Origin: Pseudomonas sp. P8_241
GTDB taxonomy: Bacteria; Pseudomonadota; Gammaproteobacteria; Pseudomonadales; Pseudomonadaceae
DNA length: 64,000 bases
NCBI RefSeq assembly: GCF_034008315.1
Contig: NZ_CP125377.1
Coordinates: forward strand, 3,670,001 to 3,734,000
Reading direction: 5' to 3'
Shown: piece after piece, positions 26,663 through 35,441 of the stretch
How the letters are laid out: every line of letters begins with the position of its first letter
Position numbering within the stretch: the first letter of the stretch is position 1
The notes under the pieces: generated by a model
The model's database searches: none
What the model saw: only the letters and a program-made list of their open reading frames with translations
What the model was told of the DNA's origin: nothing
Program-made: the position numbers and the translations under genes

Positions 26663-28321
26663 ATGCAACGACTCCCGCATCGCTCCAGGCTTTACGTTGC
26701 CTGTTCACTCCTGTTGGCACTCAACGGTATGACCCAAGCGGCACAAACCGAAAAAACCAATATCCTGTTCATTGTTTCCGATGACACCGGCTACGGTGAC
26801 CTGGGGCCTTACGGTGGCGGTGTCGGGCGCGGCATGCCGACCCCCAGCATTGATCAACTGGCCGCCCAAGGCGTCACCTTCCATTCCTTTTACGCCCAGC
26901 CCAGTTGCACGCCAGGCCGGGCTGCCATGCAGACCGGGCGCATCCCCAACCGCAGCGGAATGACCACCGTGGCCTTTCAGGGTCAGGGCGGCGGCTTGCC
27001 GGCCGCCGAATGGACGTTGGCTTCGGTGTTGAAAACCGCTGGCTACGACACCTACTTCACCGGTAAATGGCATTTGGGCGAAGCCGATTACGCACTGCCC
27101 AACGCACAAGGCTATGACGTGATGAAATACGTCGGCCTTTATCACCTCAACGCTTACACCTACGCCGACCCGACCTGGTTCCCGGACATGGATCCGGAAA
27201 CCCGTGAGATGTTTCAAAAGGTGACCAAAGGCGCATTGTCCGGCAAGGCGGGTGAAAAACCCGTCGAAGAATTCAAGGTCAACGGTCAGTACGTCGACAC
27301 GCCTGTCGTGGATGGCAAGCCAGGCGTGGTTGGCATTCCGTTCTTTGATAACTACGTTGAAAAAGCCACCCTGGAGTTTCTCGACACGGCCGCCAAATCC
27401 GACAAACCGTTCTTCATCAACGTCAACTTCATGAAAGTGCACCAACCGAACATGCCGGCACCGGAGTTCATTCACAAGTCCATGTCCAAGTCCAAATACG
27501 CCGACTCTGTCGTCGAACTCGACACCCACATTGGGCGCATCATGGACAAGCTCAAAGCACTGGGTCTGGATAAGAACACGTTAGTGGTTTACACCACGGA
27601 CAACGGCGCCTGGCAGGACGTTTATCCGGATGCCGGCTACACCCCGTTCCGCGGCACCAAGGGCACCGTGCGTGAAGGCGGCAACCGGGTTCCGGCCATC
27701 GCCGTCTGGCCCGACAAGATCAAACCGGACACGAAAAACCACGAGATCCTCGGTGGCCTGGACCTGATGGCGACGTTCGCTGCCGTTGCCGGGGTGAAAC
27801 TGCCGGAAAAAGATCGCGAAGGTCAGCCAATCATCTTCGACAGTTACGACATGACACCGGTGCTCACCGGCAGTGGCCCGTCTCCACGCAAGGAGTGGTT
27901 CTACTTCACAGAGAACGAACTGTCTCCGGGTGCGGCCCGTGTCGGAAACTACAAGGCCGTGTTCAACTTGCGCGGTGATAATGGCGCGCAGACCGGTGGC
28001 CTCGCTGTGGACACTAATCTGGGATGGAAAGGCGCAGAAAAATATGTGGCGGTGGTGCCTCAGGTCTTTGACTTGTGGCAAGACCCGCAAGAGCGCTATG
28101 ACCTGTTCATGAACAACTTCACCGAGCGCACCTGGACGATGGTGCCGATCTCTGCCGCGATCATCAAACTGATGAAAACCTATGTCGATTATCCGCCACG
28201 CAAACTGCAAAGCATGGGTTACGACGGGCCAATCGAGTTGTCGCAGTACCAGAAATTCCAGTACCTGCGTGACGCTCTGAAAAAAGACGGCATCAACCTG
28301 TCATTGCCCGCTGGCAACTAG
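26663..28321 (+). CDS. Arylsulfatase-type sulfatase, secreted
   Basis: Type I sulfatase of 552 residues that hydrolyses sulfate esters. A Sec signal peptide covers residues 1-27. The metal-binding S-D-D-T-G-Y-G-D (Asp40, Asp41) and the C-T-P-G-R motif with Cys82 (C-x-P-x-R, the cysteine converted to formylglycine) are intact, followed by M-Q-T-G-R. The late T-T-D-N-G-A metal/substrate motif is also present. The length matches periplasmic arylsulfatases. AAAGGAAGG precedes the ATG. No formylglycine-generating enzyme or anaerobic maturase gene is in the window, so maturation must be supplied elsewhere. Likely used for sulfur scavenging. Confidence 0.9.
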   Translation: MQRLPHRSRLYVACSLLLALNGMTQAAQTEKTNILFIVSDDTGYGDLGPYGGGVGRGMPTPSIDQLAAQGVTFHSFYAQPSCTPGRAAMQTGRIPNRSGMTTVAFQGQGGGLPAAEWTLASVLKTAGYDTYFTGKWHLGEADYALPNAQGYDVMKYVGLYHLNAYTYADPTWFPDMDPETREMFQKVTKGALSGKAGEKPVEEFKVNGQYVDTPVVDGKPGVVGIPFFDNYVEKATLEFLDTAAKSDKPFFINVNFMKVHQPNMPAPEFIHKSMSKSKYADSVVELDTHIGRIMDKLKALGLDKNTLVVYTTDNGAWQDVYPDAGYTPFRGTKGTVREGGNRVPAIAVWPDKIKPDTKNHEILGGLDLMATFAAVAGVKLPEKDREGQPIIFDSYDMTPVLTGSGPSPRKEWFYFTENELSPGAARVGNYKAVFNLRGDNGAQTGGLAVDTNLGWKGAEKYVAVVPQVFDLWQDPQERYDLFMNNFTERTWTMVPISAAIIKLMKTYVDYPPRKLQSMGYDGPIELSQYQKFQYLRDALKKDGINLSLPAGN

Positions 28322-28339
28322 GCACCTTCGCAGTGACGG

Positions 28340-28678
28340 CCCTGCACGGGGTCGTCACGCTCAAACATCGAGCCTGGGTCGAAACGTAGGGCGGTGGCCA
28401 TACGCAGGTTGGTAGACCGGGACAAGGAAACCGGCGCGCCCAAGGACGCCCTGTGCATGGCCACCATGTAGCAGAGCAGAAAAACGCTGCAAGCAGTGAC
28501 GTGCTGAACCTTGTAAAACCCGGGCTACCAAACCCGATCGCTGCTGTTTCTCAACGACCGGCAAACGATAGAGCCTGGCTTCAAGGCGCACAAGCCGGCG
28601 GATTCCGGCGTAGCTGTAGGCAATGACGCGAGGTGTTGTAGCTTGCGAGAAGTAACGTCCTACAACCCTTAAACACAC
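28340..28678 (-). repeat. Possible orphan leader of a recurrent Pseudomonas cassette
   Basis: This gene-free stretch resembles, as far as I remember, a leader sequence repeated upstream of short DUF6124/DUF3077-type genes in P. fluorescens genomes. Its characteristic downstream gene is not found here, where the sulfatase stop codon is reached instead. The start side carries GTTGTAG (28635-28641) and CTACAAC (28660-28666), a perfect 7-bp inverted repeat. A 105-codon open frame on this strand is Arg-rich and probably not translated. The attribution rests on memory and needs a nucleotide search. Confidence 0.35.
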
Positions 28679-28720
28679 CTATAGCCCAGATTGAAGAAGA
28701 TATCCCAAACACAAAAAACT

Positions 28721-28808
28721 GTGGGAGCGGGCTTGCCCGCGATGGCGGTGTGTCAGGCGCAATTGAAGTCGCCTGACAGGACGTCATCGCGGGCAAGCCC
28801 GCTCCCAC
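28721..28808. repeat. REP pair (REPIN-like), GTGGGAGC type
   Basis: Two inverted copies of GTGGGAGCGGGCTTGCCCGC face each other. Between them lies a further perfect stem TGTCAGGCG/CGCCTGACA, so the whole unit can fold as one long cruciform. It differs in sequence class from the TGTAGGAGC repeats elsewhere in the window. Confidence 0.85.
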
Positions 28809-28836
28809 GGGGAACAGGGGTGCAACCTGTACCGCT

Positions 28837-29292
28837 TCAAGGATTGATCTGATACCCCTTGCCCTGCAAACAGCTGTTGTAGGCCGTCGTGGTATTCGCC
28901 GCTGTGGTCTTTTCCTCTTCGCGGCGGTCCTGACGCTGGCGTGAGCCACCGACAACCATGCCGGCCGCAGCAGCCTCCTTGGAACGGTCCTGGCGTATGT
29001 CCTGTTTCACATCGCTGTCGACACGGTCATCAAACTCTTCGTGCTGATTGCTGCGCACGCCCGACGCCACGGCACCGGCTGCCGCCCCCGCCGCCGCCCC
29101 CTTGGCCCGTCCGCCTGATGAAGACGAAGACGTCGATGTACTCTGACTGTTGGCGATGTTCTGGCATTCGGTCATATCCGTCTGCGTTTGCTGCGAACTC
29201 TGCCCCTTCATCGGAACCACCGTCTGGGCCCATCCAGGGGCACTCAAAAGTGACAATGCGATGCACAGGCTAACCGGCGAAAACCTTTTCAT
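28837..29292 (-). CDS. Secreted glycine-zipper-like protein
   Basis: Predicted envelope protein of 151 residues. The ATG at 29292 has a perfect GGAGG 6 bases upstream. Residues 1-22 are a Sec signal peptide ending G-W-A. The middle contains a Ser-rich stretch followed by G-G-R-A-K-G-A-A-A-G-A-A-A-G-A-V-A, a small-residue helix of the glycine-zipper type that packs in membranes or self-associates. The C-terminal half is charged, and two Cys (early T-E-C and late S-C-L-Q-G-K-G-Y) may form a disulfide. Related proteins are annotated YMGG-like; function unknown. Confidence 0.7.
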   Translation of the reverse strand: MKRFSPVSLCIALSLLSAPGWAQTVVPMKGQSSQQTQTDMTECQNIANSQSTSTSSSSSGGRAKGAAAGAAAGAVASGVRSNQHEEFDDRVDSDVKQDIRQDRSKEAAAAGMVVGGSRQRQDRREEEKTTAANTTTAYNSCLQGKGYQINP

Positions 29293-29430
29293 GTTGACCT
29301 CCGTCAGGCCTGCCACACGTGCAAAGCCCTGGGTTCAGTGGCGGACGGCGAGCGACAATGCGCGTCGCCGTCGATCGGGTGAAACACCAGTAAAGTGTAG
29401 TTCACCGCTACACCCCCTCCGCCCCGTCGA

Positions 29431-30144
29431 TCAGGCTTCGACGCCCGGCTTCGGGTACAACTGCTCGTCAAATTGCGACAGTTTCGGGAACACCAGCGGC
29501 TGATCGTCGCTCAGGTGCTGCAAGCGCAGGCTGTAATCCTCCAGAAAGCCCTTGCGCGCTTCTTCACTGATGTACGGCACATGCCAGGCCACGAACGGTT
29601 CCAGCACGTCGAACCCGACATAGGCCAGCGTTCCGCGCAGGATCGGGCGCAACATGTCCTCCAACGGCCCATGAATCGCGCCTTCGCCAAACATGTGTTC
29701 GCGCCCGCCCAGTGTCACGGTGACCAGCGCTTTCTTGCCGGCCAGACCGCCCTGATCGTAAAAACGCTTGCCGCCATAGCAGATGCCGGACACCAGCACC
29801 CGGTCGATCCAGCCCTTGAGCATGGCCGGCGCGGAGAACCAGAAGATCGGGAAGTTGAGGATCAGCAGATCGGCCCACAGCAGTTTGTCGAGTTCAGCCT
29901 GGATGTCCGCCGCCAGCGATTGGCTTTTCACGCCCAGGCGTTGTTCCAGGGCGTAGACCAGGTACTCGGGGTTTTCCCGCGACGAGAAGTCCGCGTCGCT
30001 GGCCACCGGGTTCCAGTTCATTTTGTACAGGTCGCTGACCTGCACTTCGTGGCCCTGGGCTTCAAGGGTGGCGACGGCCTGGTCCCGCAGGGCGGCGGTG
30101 AAGGATTGCGGCTCCGGGTGAGCGTGGACGATCAGTACTTTCAT
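29431..30144 (-). CDS. NAD(P)H-dependent flavin oxidoreductase (NQO/MdaB family)
   Basis: Flavodoxin-fold quinone/NAD(P)H oxidoreductase of 237 residues. The opening M-K-V-L-I-V-H-A-H-P-E-P-Q-S-F-T and the F-P-I-F-W-F-S-A-P-A-M-L-K-G-W-I-D-R-V motif are characteristic; the G-G-R-E-H-M-F-G-E-G segment completes the flavin site. It begins 9 bases after the ABC ATPase stop, on the same strand, so it is probably the last gene of the arginine-catabolic operon. I recall an NAD(P)H quinone oxidoreductase directly beside aruH in P. aeruginosa; here aldehyde dehydrogenase and transporter genes lie between. Role in arginine catabolism unknown. Confidence 0.88.
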   Translation of the reverse strand: MKVLIVHAHPEPQSFTAALRDQAVATLEAQGHEVQVSDLYKMNWNPVASDADFSSRENPEYLVYALEQRLGVKSQSLAADIQAELDKLLWADLLILNFPIFWFSAPAMLKGWIDRVLVSGICYGGKRFYDQGGLAGKKALVTVTLGGREHMFGEGAIHGPLEDMLRPILRGTLAYVGFDVLEPFVAWHVPYISEEARKGFLEDYSLRLQHLSDDQPLVFPKLSQFDEQLYPKPGVEA

Positions 30145-30153
30145 GGTGATTCC

Positions 30154-31800
30154 TTAGACTTTTTCCAGCGTATCGGTTGAAGAGTTAGAAGCGCGTGTGG
30201 CCAGCAGCCGGTCGAGCCAGTCGGGGTCCATTTGCGGTTCGGAAGAAAACAGCAAACCGGTGTAGTCCTGATGCGGCGGGGTGAAGATCTGGCTGCGCGA
30301 GCCGTGGTCCACCACCCTGCCCCGTTGCATCACCAATACCTCATCGGCAATCGCCCGCACAGTGGCAACATCGTGGGTGATGAACAGGTACGCGACCCCC
30401 AATTCTTGCTGAAGGCGGTTGAGCAATTTCAGGACGCCTTCGGCCACCAGCTGATCGAGCGCCGAGGTCACTTCGTCGCAGATGATCAGTTGCGGATCGG
30501 CCGCCAGGGCTCGGGCGATGCAGAGGCGTTGTTTTTGCCCACCGGACAGTTCACGGGGCTGACGCTCCATGAAGGTAGCGGGGTCGAGTTCGATCATTTC
30601 CAGTAACTCGGCGACCCTGGCGCGCATGGCCTTGCCCTTGAGGCCAAGATAAAACGTCAGTGGACGGCCGATGATGTCGACGATGCGCTGACGCGGATTG
30701 AGCGCGGTGTCGGGGATCTGGTAGATCATCTGGATGCGCCGCAATTGCTCCTTGCTGCGCTGACGAAAATCCGCCGGCAGCGGCTGGCCATCGTACAACA
30801 CCTCGCCGTAGGTCGACGGCAACAAACCGGTGATCAGCCGCGCCGTGGAGCTTTTGCCGCTGCCCGACTCGCCGATCACCGCCAGAGTCTGGCCGCGATA
30901 CAGTTTCAGGCGGACGTCATGCAGAACCGGTTGCTGGCCGTAACTGGCGCAGCTGTTGCGCAATTCCAGCAGCGGTTGTTCCTGTTGCGGGCAGGCCTTG
31001 GGTTCGGTGCGGAAACTGCGCACCGCCCACAGCGATTTGGTGTAGTCCTCCTGCGGATCGCCAAGCATCTGTCGGGTCTCGGCCTCTTCCACCAGTTTGC
31101 CGTGACGCAGCACCATGATGCGGTCGGCCATTTGCGCCACCACCGCCAGGTCGTGGCTGATGTAGATCGCCGCGCTGCCGTAGGTCGCCACCGCATCGCG
31201 AATCGCGGCGAGCACTTCGATCTGGGTGGTGACGTCCAGCGCAGTGGTCGGTTCGTCGAAGATGATCAGGTCCGGATGGCAGGCCATGGCCATCGCCGTC
31301 ATTACTCGCTGCAACTGCCCGCCTGACACTTGATGCGGATAGCGATGGCCGATGGTTTCGGGGTTGGGCAGGCGCAGTACGCGATATAGTTCCACCGCTT
31401 CGCGCATGGCCTGTTCGCGGCTCATGCCGCCGTTTTTCACGGCGGTTTCGACATGTTGGTCGATCAATCGATGGGCCGGATTGAACGAGGCCGCCGCGCT
31501 TTGCGCCACATAGGCAATACGCAGACCCCGCAGTTTGCGCAGGGCTTCAGGCTTGGCCTTGAGCAGGTCGATGCCGTCGAAATGCACCGAACCACCGGTG
31601 ATTCGGCAGCCGTCGCGGGTGTAGCCCATGGCTGACAGGCCGAGGGTCGACTTGCCCGCGCCGGACTCGCCAATCAACCCCAACACCTCGCCCCGTTGCA
31701 GCGTCAGATCGATGCCTTTTATCAGCGGATGCCAGGCGTCTTCGTAGTGACCTTCAATGTGCAGGTCGCGAATTTGCAGCAAAGGTTTAGTCATCGTCAT
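30154..31800 (-). CDS. Dipeptide/oligopeptide-type ABC transporter ATPase (two fused ATPase domains)
   Basis: Cytoplasmic ATPase subunit of 548 residues with two complete nucleotide-binding domains in tandem, corresponding to DppD plus DppF in one chain. The first half has Walker [10 protein letters not shown] and signature S-G-G-Q-L-Q-R-V; the second has G-E-S-G-S-G-K-S-S and L-S-G-G-Q-K-Q-R-L. Both halves have D-E-x-T Walker B ends. The ATG at 31800 lies 2 bases after the permease stop, with its AAGGA site inside the permease coding end, so it is translationally coupled. It energises the two permeases upstream. Confidence 0.92.
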   Translation of the reverse strand: MTMTKPLLQIRDLHIEGHYEDAWHPLIKGIDLTLQRGEVLGLIGESGAGKSTLGLSAMGYTRDGCRITGGSVHFDGIDLLKAKPEALRKLRGLRIAYVAQSAAASFNPAHRLIDQHVETAVKNGGMSREQAMREAVELYRVLRLPNPETIGHRYPHQVSGGQLQRVMTAMAMACHPDLIIFDEPTTALDVTTQIEVLAAIRDAVATYGSAAIYISHDLAVVAQMADRIMVLRHGKLVEEAETRQMLGDPQEDYTKSLWAVRSFRTEPKACPQQEQPLLELRNSCASYGQQPVLHDVRLKLYRGQTLAVIGESGSGKSSTARLITGLLPSTYGEVLYDGQPLPADFRQRSKEQLRRIQMIYQIPDTALNPRQRIVDIIGRPLTFYLGLKGKAMRARVAELLEMIELDPATFMERQPRELSGGQKQRLCIARALAADPQLIICDEVTSALDQLVAEGVLKLLNRLQQELGVAYLFITHDVATVRAIADEVLVMQRGRVVDHGSRSQIFTPPHQDYTGLLFSSEPQMDPDWLDRLLATRASNSSTDTLEKV

Positions 31801-31802
31801 GT

Positions 31803-32624
31803 TCAGCATTCCTTGAGGCCGCTGGATTTGTGCAGCATCCAATCGACGACGAAGTTGACGCTGACCGTGATCAACGCCACGGCCAGGGCGGGCAGCAATG
31901 GGCTGATGTCGCCGAAGGTGATCAACACAGCGTTGTCGCGCACCATGCTGCCCCAGTCAGCGGTAGGCGGTTGAATGCCCAGGCCGAGGAACGACAGCGC
32001 ACTGATGAACAGGAACACGAAACAGAAGCGCAGCCCAAATTCGGCAATGAGCGGCGCGGCAGCGTTGGGCAGCACTTCGCGGGTGACCAGCCACCACAGG
32101 CCTTCACCGCGCAGGCGTGCGGCTTCGACGAAGTCCTGCACGACCACGTTCATCGCCACGGCACGGGACAGGCGAAACACCCGGGTCGCGTCCAGCAGCG
32201 CAATCACCAGCACCAGCGAGGTGGCGTTGGTGCCGACCACGCTGAGGATCAGCAAGGCGAAGATCAGTTGTGGAATCGCCATCAGGATATCCACCACCCG
32301 CGACAAGCCCTGATCGACCCAGCCGCCTTTGATCGCCGCGATCAGACCGCTCAAGCCTCCGAGCAGAAACGCCAGCACCGTGGTCAGGAATGCAATGCCC
32401 AGGGTGTTGCGCGCGCCGTAGACCAGCCGGCTGAACATGTCGCGTCCCAGGTTATCGGTGCCCAACAGGAACTGCCCGCCCCACGGCTCAAAGCCTGCGC
32501 CCACCACCTGAGTTTCGCCAAACGGCGCCAATACCGGCGCGGCCACCAGAATATAAAGCAGGATCATCAGCAGCCCGAACCGGGCGCTCAATGGCGCCCG
32601 CCACACTTGTTTCAACAGGTTCAT
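31803..32624 (-). CDS. Dipeptide-type ABC transporter permease (DppC-like)
   Basis: Inner-membrane permease of 273 residues with about six hydrophobic segments and the BPD-type coupling motif E-A-A-R-L-R-G-E-G in the cytoplasmic loop that contacts the ATPase. The N-terminal segment followed by the F-G-T-D-x-L-G-R-D-like motif (L-L-G-T-D-N-L-G-R-D-M-F) marks the DppC/OppC branch. Three bases separate it from the upstream permease stop, and its own stop codon overlaps the ribosome site of the ATPase gene. Confidence 0.9.
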   Translation of the reverse strand: MNLLKQVWRAPLSARFGLLMILLYILVAAPVLAPFGETQVVGAGFEPWGGQFLLGTDNLGRDMFSRLVYGARNTLGIAFLTTVLAFLLGGLSGLIAAIKGGWVDQGLSRVVDILMAIPQLIFALLILSVVGTNATSLVLVIALLDATRVFRLSRAVAMNVVVQDFVEAARLRGEGLWWLVTREVLPNAAAPLIAEFGLRFCFVFLFISALSFLGLGIQPPTADWGSMVRDNAVLITFGDISPLLPALAVALITVSVNFVVDWMLHKSSGLKEC

Positions 32625-32627
32625 GGT

Positions 32628-33587
32628 TTACCCCTTCGGATGCATCAGGCGTGGGTTGCTGGCAATCGACAGCACGTCGGCGCTGGTGTTGAGCAGGATG
32701 TAGGTCGCGGCGAAGATCAGGCTGCAGGCCTGCACCACCGGGATGTCGCGCTTGGCCACCGAGTCCACCAGCAACTGGCCGAGCCCCGGATAAACAAAGA
32801 CCACTTCGACCACCACCACGCCGACCACCAGGTACGCAAGGTTCAGCGCCACCACGTTGACGATCGGCGCCAGGGCATTGGGCAAGGCATGGCGCAAGAT
32901 GATCCGCGATTGGCTGATGCCCTTGAGCCGGGCCATTTCGATGTAGGGACTGGCCAGCAGGTTGATCAAGGATGCGCGGGTCATGCGCATCATCTGCGCG
33001 ATCACCACCAGGCTCAGGGTCGCGACCGGCAACACCGAGCGCTCCAGGATCGTGCCGAGGGACGCGTCCGGCGCCAGGTTGGAAATGCTCGGGAACCAGT
33101 TGAGCTTCACCGCGAACACCAGGATCAGGATGTAGGCGACGAAGAACTCGGGGAACGACACCGCGCTCAGGGCCGAGGTGTTGAGCAACCGGTCGAACCA
33201 GCTGTTGCGGTACAACGCCGCGAGCATGCCCAGCAGCAAGGCCAATGGCACGGAAACCAAGGCCGCCAGCAGCGCCAGGCTGAAGGTATTGCCCAAACGG
33301 GTGCTGACCAGATCGGCGATGGGACGCTGGTTGGCCAGTGACACGCCAAGGTCACCTTGCAGCAAGTGCCAGATCCAGTGGCAGAAGCGCGTCAGTGGCG
33401 GCAAGTCCAGACCCAGTTGCGCGCGGTAGGCCGCCACGGTTTCCGGAGTGGCGGACTGGCCGAGCATGGCCTGGGCGATATCGCCCGGAAGCAGGCCGAC
33501 GGCCAGGAAGATAATCACCGAGACGGCGAACAACGAGAGCAGGCCTAACGCGAGGCGCTGCCCTAACAGCTTGAAAATACTTCTCAT
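32628..33587 (-). CDS. Dipeptide-type ABC transporter permease (DppB-like)
   Basis: Inner-membrane permease of 319 residues with six hydrophobic segments; L-P-G-D-I-A-Q-A-M-L-G in the first periplasmic loop and the coupling-helix segment E-M-A-R-L-K-G are typical of DppB/OppB. The ATG at 33587 (M-R-S-I-F) is chosen because AAGGAAC precedes it; the frame is open further back, but that part lies in a REP pair and is not protein-like. It pairs with the next permease to form the channel. Confidence 0.9.
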   Translation of the reverse strand: MRSIFKLLGQRLALGLLSLFAVSVIIFLAVGLLPGDIAQAMLGQSATPETVAAYRAQLGLDLPPLTRFCHWIWHLLQGDLGVSLANQRPIADLVSTRLGNTFSLALLAALVSVPLALLLGMLAALYRNSWFDRLLNTSALSAVSFPEFFVAYILILVFAVKLNWFPSISNLAPDASLGTILERSVLPVATLSLVVIAQMMRMTRASLINLLASPYIEMARLKGISQSRIILRHALPNALAPIVNVVALNLAYLVVGVVVVEVVFVYPGLGQLLVDSVAKRDIPVVQACSLIFAATYILLNTSADVLSIASNPRLMHPKG

Positions 33588-33633
33588 TGTGCAGTTCCTT
33601 GAATGGCACGCTTGTAAAGACGGCAAACACCAC

Positions 33634-33717
33634 TGTAGGAGCCGGCTTGCTGGCGATGGCGCCCGCATGGGCGGCGCATGGCTCGAGGGCCTCTTCGCTG
33701 GCAAGCCAGCTCCTACA
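33634..33717. repeat. REP pair inside the ABC transporter operon
   Basis: TGTAGGAGCCGGCTTGCTGGCGA and its inverted partner ending in TCCTACA flank a short GC-rich centre. It lies between the binding-protein stop and the first permease start, a position where REP hairpins often stabilise upstream mRNA so the binding protein is made in excess. Confidence 0.85.
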
Positions 33718-33740
33718 GGGGATCTCCATCGTTCCCGGCA

Positions 33741-35342
33741 TTACGCCTGCCACCACCGCTCGATCACCCGCAGCCCATCCAGTTCGCCATAGGGCGCGGT
33801 CTGTGCGCCGTGAGCCACCTTGTTCGAGCGCGCCGCCACGGAGCTTGCAAACAACGGCACAATCGCCCCGCCTTCGTCCCGGCACAGTGCCTGCATTTCG
33901 TTGTACATCTCCCGACGCAGCGGGTCGTTCATCTCGCCCCTGGCAGCGTTGAGCAGTTGGTTGAAACGCGTGTTGTCCCAGTGGGTTTCGTTCCACGCCG
34001 CGCCTTTGGCGTAACCGATGCTGAACATGCGATCGGCGGTCAGGCTGCTGTACCAGAACGAAGTGGTGAACGGCTGCTTCATCCATACGTTGGAGAAGAA
34101 ACCATCGGCCGGTTCGCGCACCACGTCGATGTCAATCCCCGCTGCACGGGCCTGCTCCTTGAACAACACCGAGGCATCCACCGCGCCGGTATACGCCGCA
34201 TCGGAGGCTTGCAGGCGGACCTTGAGCGAATCCAGCCCGGCCTTTTTCAGGTGGAAACGCGACTTGTCCGGATCGTAGGTCCGTTGCTCCAGCGCGGTAT
34301 TGATGAAGCGGCTGCCGGGCTGGATCGGATGGTCGTTGCCCACCAGGCCATAGCCGTACAGCACTGACGCCAGCAGGGTTGCGCGGTTGATCGCGTACTT
34401 CATCGCCAGGCGCACGTCGTTGTTCTGGAACACCTGGCTGTCGGTGAGCATCGGGAAGGTGTAGTGCTGGGCGCCTTTGGTTTCTTCGATGAACAGGTTC
34501 GGGTTGCGCTTGAGCAACGCCACGGTTTTCAGGTCGACCTTGTTGATCACGTCCACTTGCCCGGTGACCAGCGCATTGACCCGTGCCGCGCCGTCGGAGA
34601 TGGCCAGCAGCTCGGCGCCGGCAAAGTGCGCCCGACCTGGTTTCCAGTAGTCCGGGTTGCGCTCCAGGGTCATGCGCACGCCGGGCTCGAAGTCCTTGAG
34701 GCGATAACCACCGGTGCCGGCGCCGGTCTGCCAATCTGCAACACCATCTTTGCTCGGCATGATCGCCAGATGGTAATCGGCGACCACATACGAGAAATCA
34801 GCGTTGCCCGAGTGCAGCTCGAACACCACGCTGTCGCTGCCATTGGCGCTGACCTTGGCGACATCGCCGAGTACAGTCTTGGCCGCCGAGGTGGACTTCT
34901 CGCCGAGGTGATGCTGGATTGACGCCGCCACATCAGCCGCGTCTAGCGCCTTGCCGTTGTGGAACGTGACGCCTTGGCGAATCTTGAAGGTCCAGATGCG
35001 AGCGTCGGGGGTAGAGGTCCAGCTCTCGGCCAGTTCGGGGATTGCCGTGCCGTCGACAGCGATTTCGGTCAGGGTGTTGTAGACCGCCGAGAAGCCGACG
35101 AAGGTGAAGGTATCAGCCCAGGAACCCGGATCTTTAGAGTCAGTGGTGCTGCCTCCGGCCAGTCCCAGACGCAGGACACCGCCAGGCTTTGGTGTGGCCT
35201 CTTCGGCAAAAGCGCCAAACGGCAAACCCATGGAGAACGCACCCGCCATTGTTGCGGCAGCTGCGCTGTACTTTAAAAAGTCGCGTCGCGGAAAACTGAA
35301 TTCATGGTTCGCTTGAGTAATCTTGTTTTTGTTATCGCTCAT
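33741..35342 (-). CDS. Dipeptide-type ABC transporter substrate-binding protein, Tat-exported
   Basis: Periplasmic extracellular solute-binding family 5 protein of 533 residues. The N-terminus carries F-P-R-R-D-F-L-K followed by a hydrophobic stretch, a twin-arginine signal, so it is probably exported folded. The mature part has the family 5 features (W-T-F-K-I-R-Q-G-V-T-F-H-N-G-K, then D-A-A-D-V). It would capture a peptide, opine or guanidino compound for the adjacent permeases. The start at 35342 has GGGG about 8 bases upstream. It begins 99 bases after the aldehyde dehydrogenase stop, with no terminator seen, so it probably continues the same operon. Substrate is not predictable, but the setting suggests an arginine-related compound. 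Confidence 0.88.
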   Translation of the reverse strand: MSDNKNKITQANHEFSFPRRDFLKYSAAAATMAGAFSMGLPFGAFAEEATPKPGGVLRLGLAGGSTTDSKDPGSWADTFTFVGFSAVYNTLTEIAVDGTAIPELAESWTSTPDARIWTFKIRQGVTFHNGKALDAADVAASIQHHLGEKSTSAAKTVLGDVAKVSANGSDSVVFELHSGNADFSYVVADYHLAIMPSKDGVADWQTGAGTGGYRLKDFEPGVRMTLERNPDYWKPGRAHFAGAELLAISDGAARVNALVTGQVDVINKVDLKTVALLKRNPNLFIEETKGAQHYTFPMLTDSQVFQNNDVRLAMKYAINRATLLASVLYGYGLVGNDHPIQPGSRFINTALEQRTYDPDKSRFHLKKAGLDSLKVRLQASDAAYTGAVDASVLFKEQARAAGIDIDVVREPADGFFSNVWMKQPFTTSFWYSSLTADRMFSIGYAKGAAWNETHWDNTRFNQLLNAARGEMNDPLRREMYNEMQALCRDEGGAIVPLFASSVAARSNKVAHGAQTAPYGELDGLRVIERWWQA

Positions 35343-35441
35343 TGCACTGCCCCTGATCAAAAAGCTAATGAATTACCGGTTCAAAAACACGCAAGACATC
35401 GGGCCAGGGCCCGGTGCGAAAATCAGTTGATGGGCCAACGG

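Noticed and set aside
28340..28678. 105-codon minus-strand ORF as a protein gene
   Set aside because: Arg-rich with no ribosome site and lies in what appears to be a repeated non-coding leader.
28721..28808. REP clusters considered as CRISPR repeats
   Set aside because: Copies are inverted pairs with unequal spacing, scattered between genes, with no spacers of regular length and no cas genes.
31830..33341. 503-codon plus-strand frame across the ABC permeases
   Set aside because: Its translation is almost pure His/Gln/Arg/Asp without secondary-structure or domain signals, a shadow of the two permease genes on the other strand.
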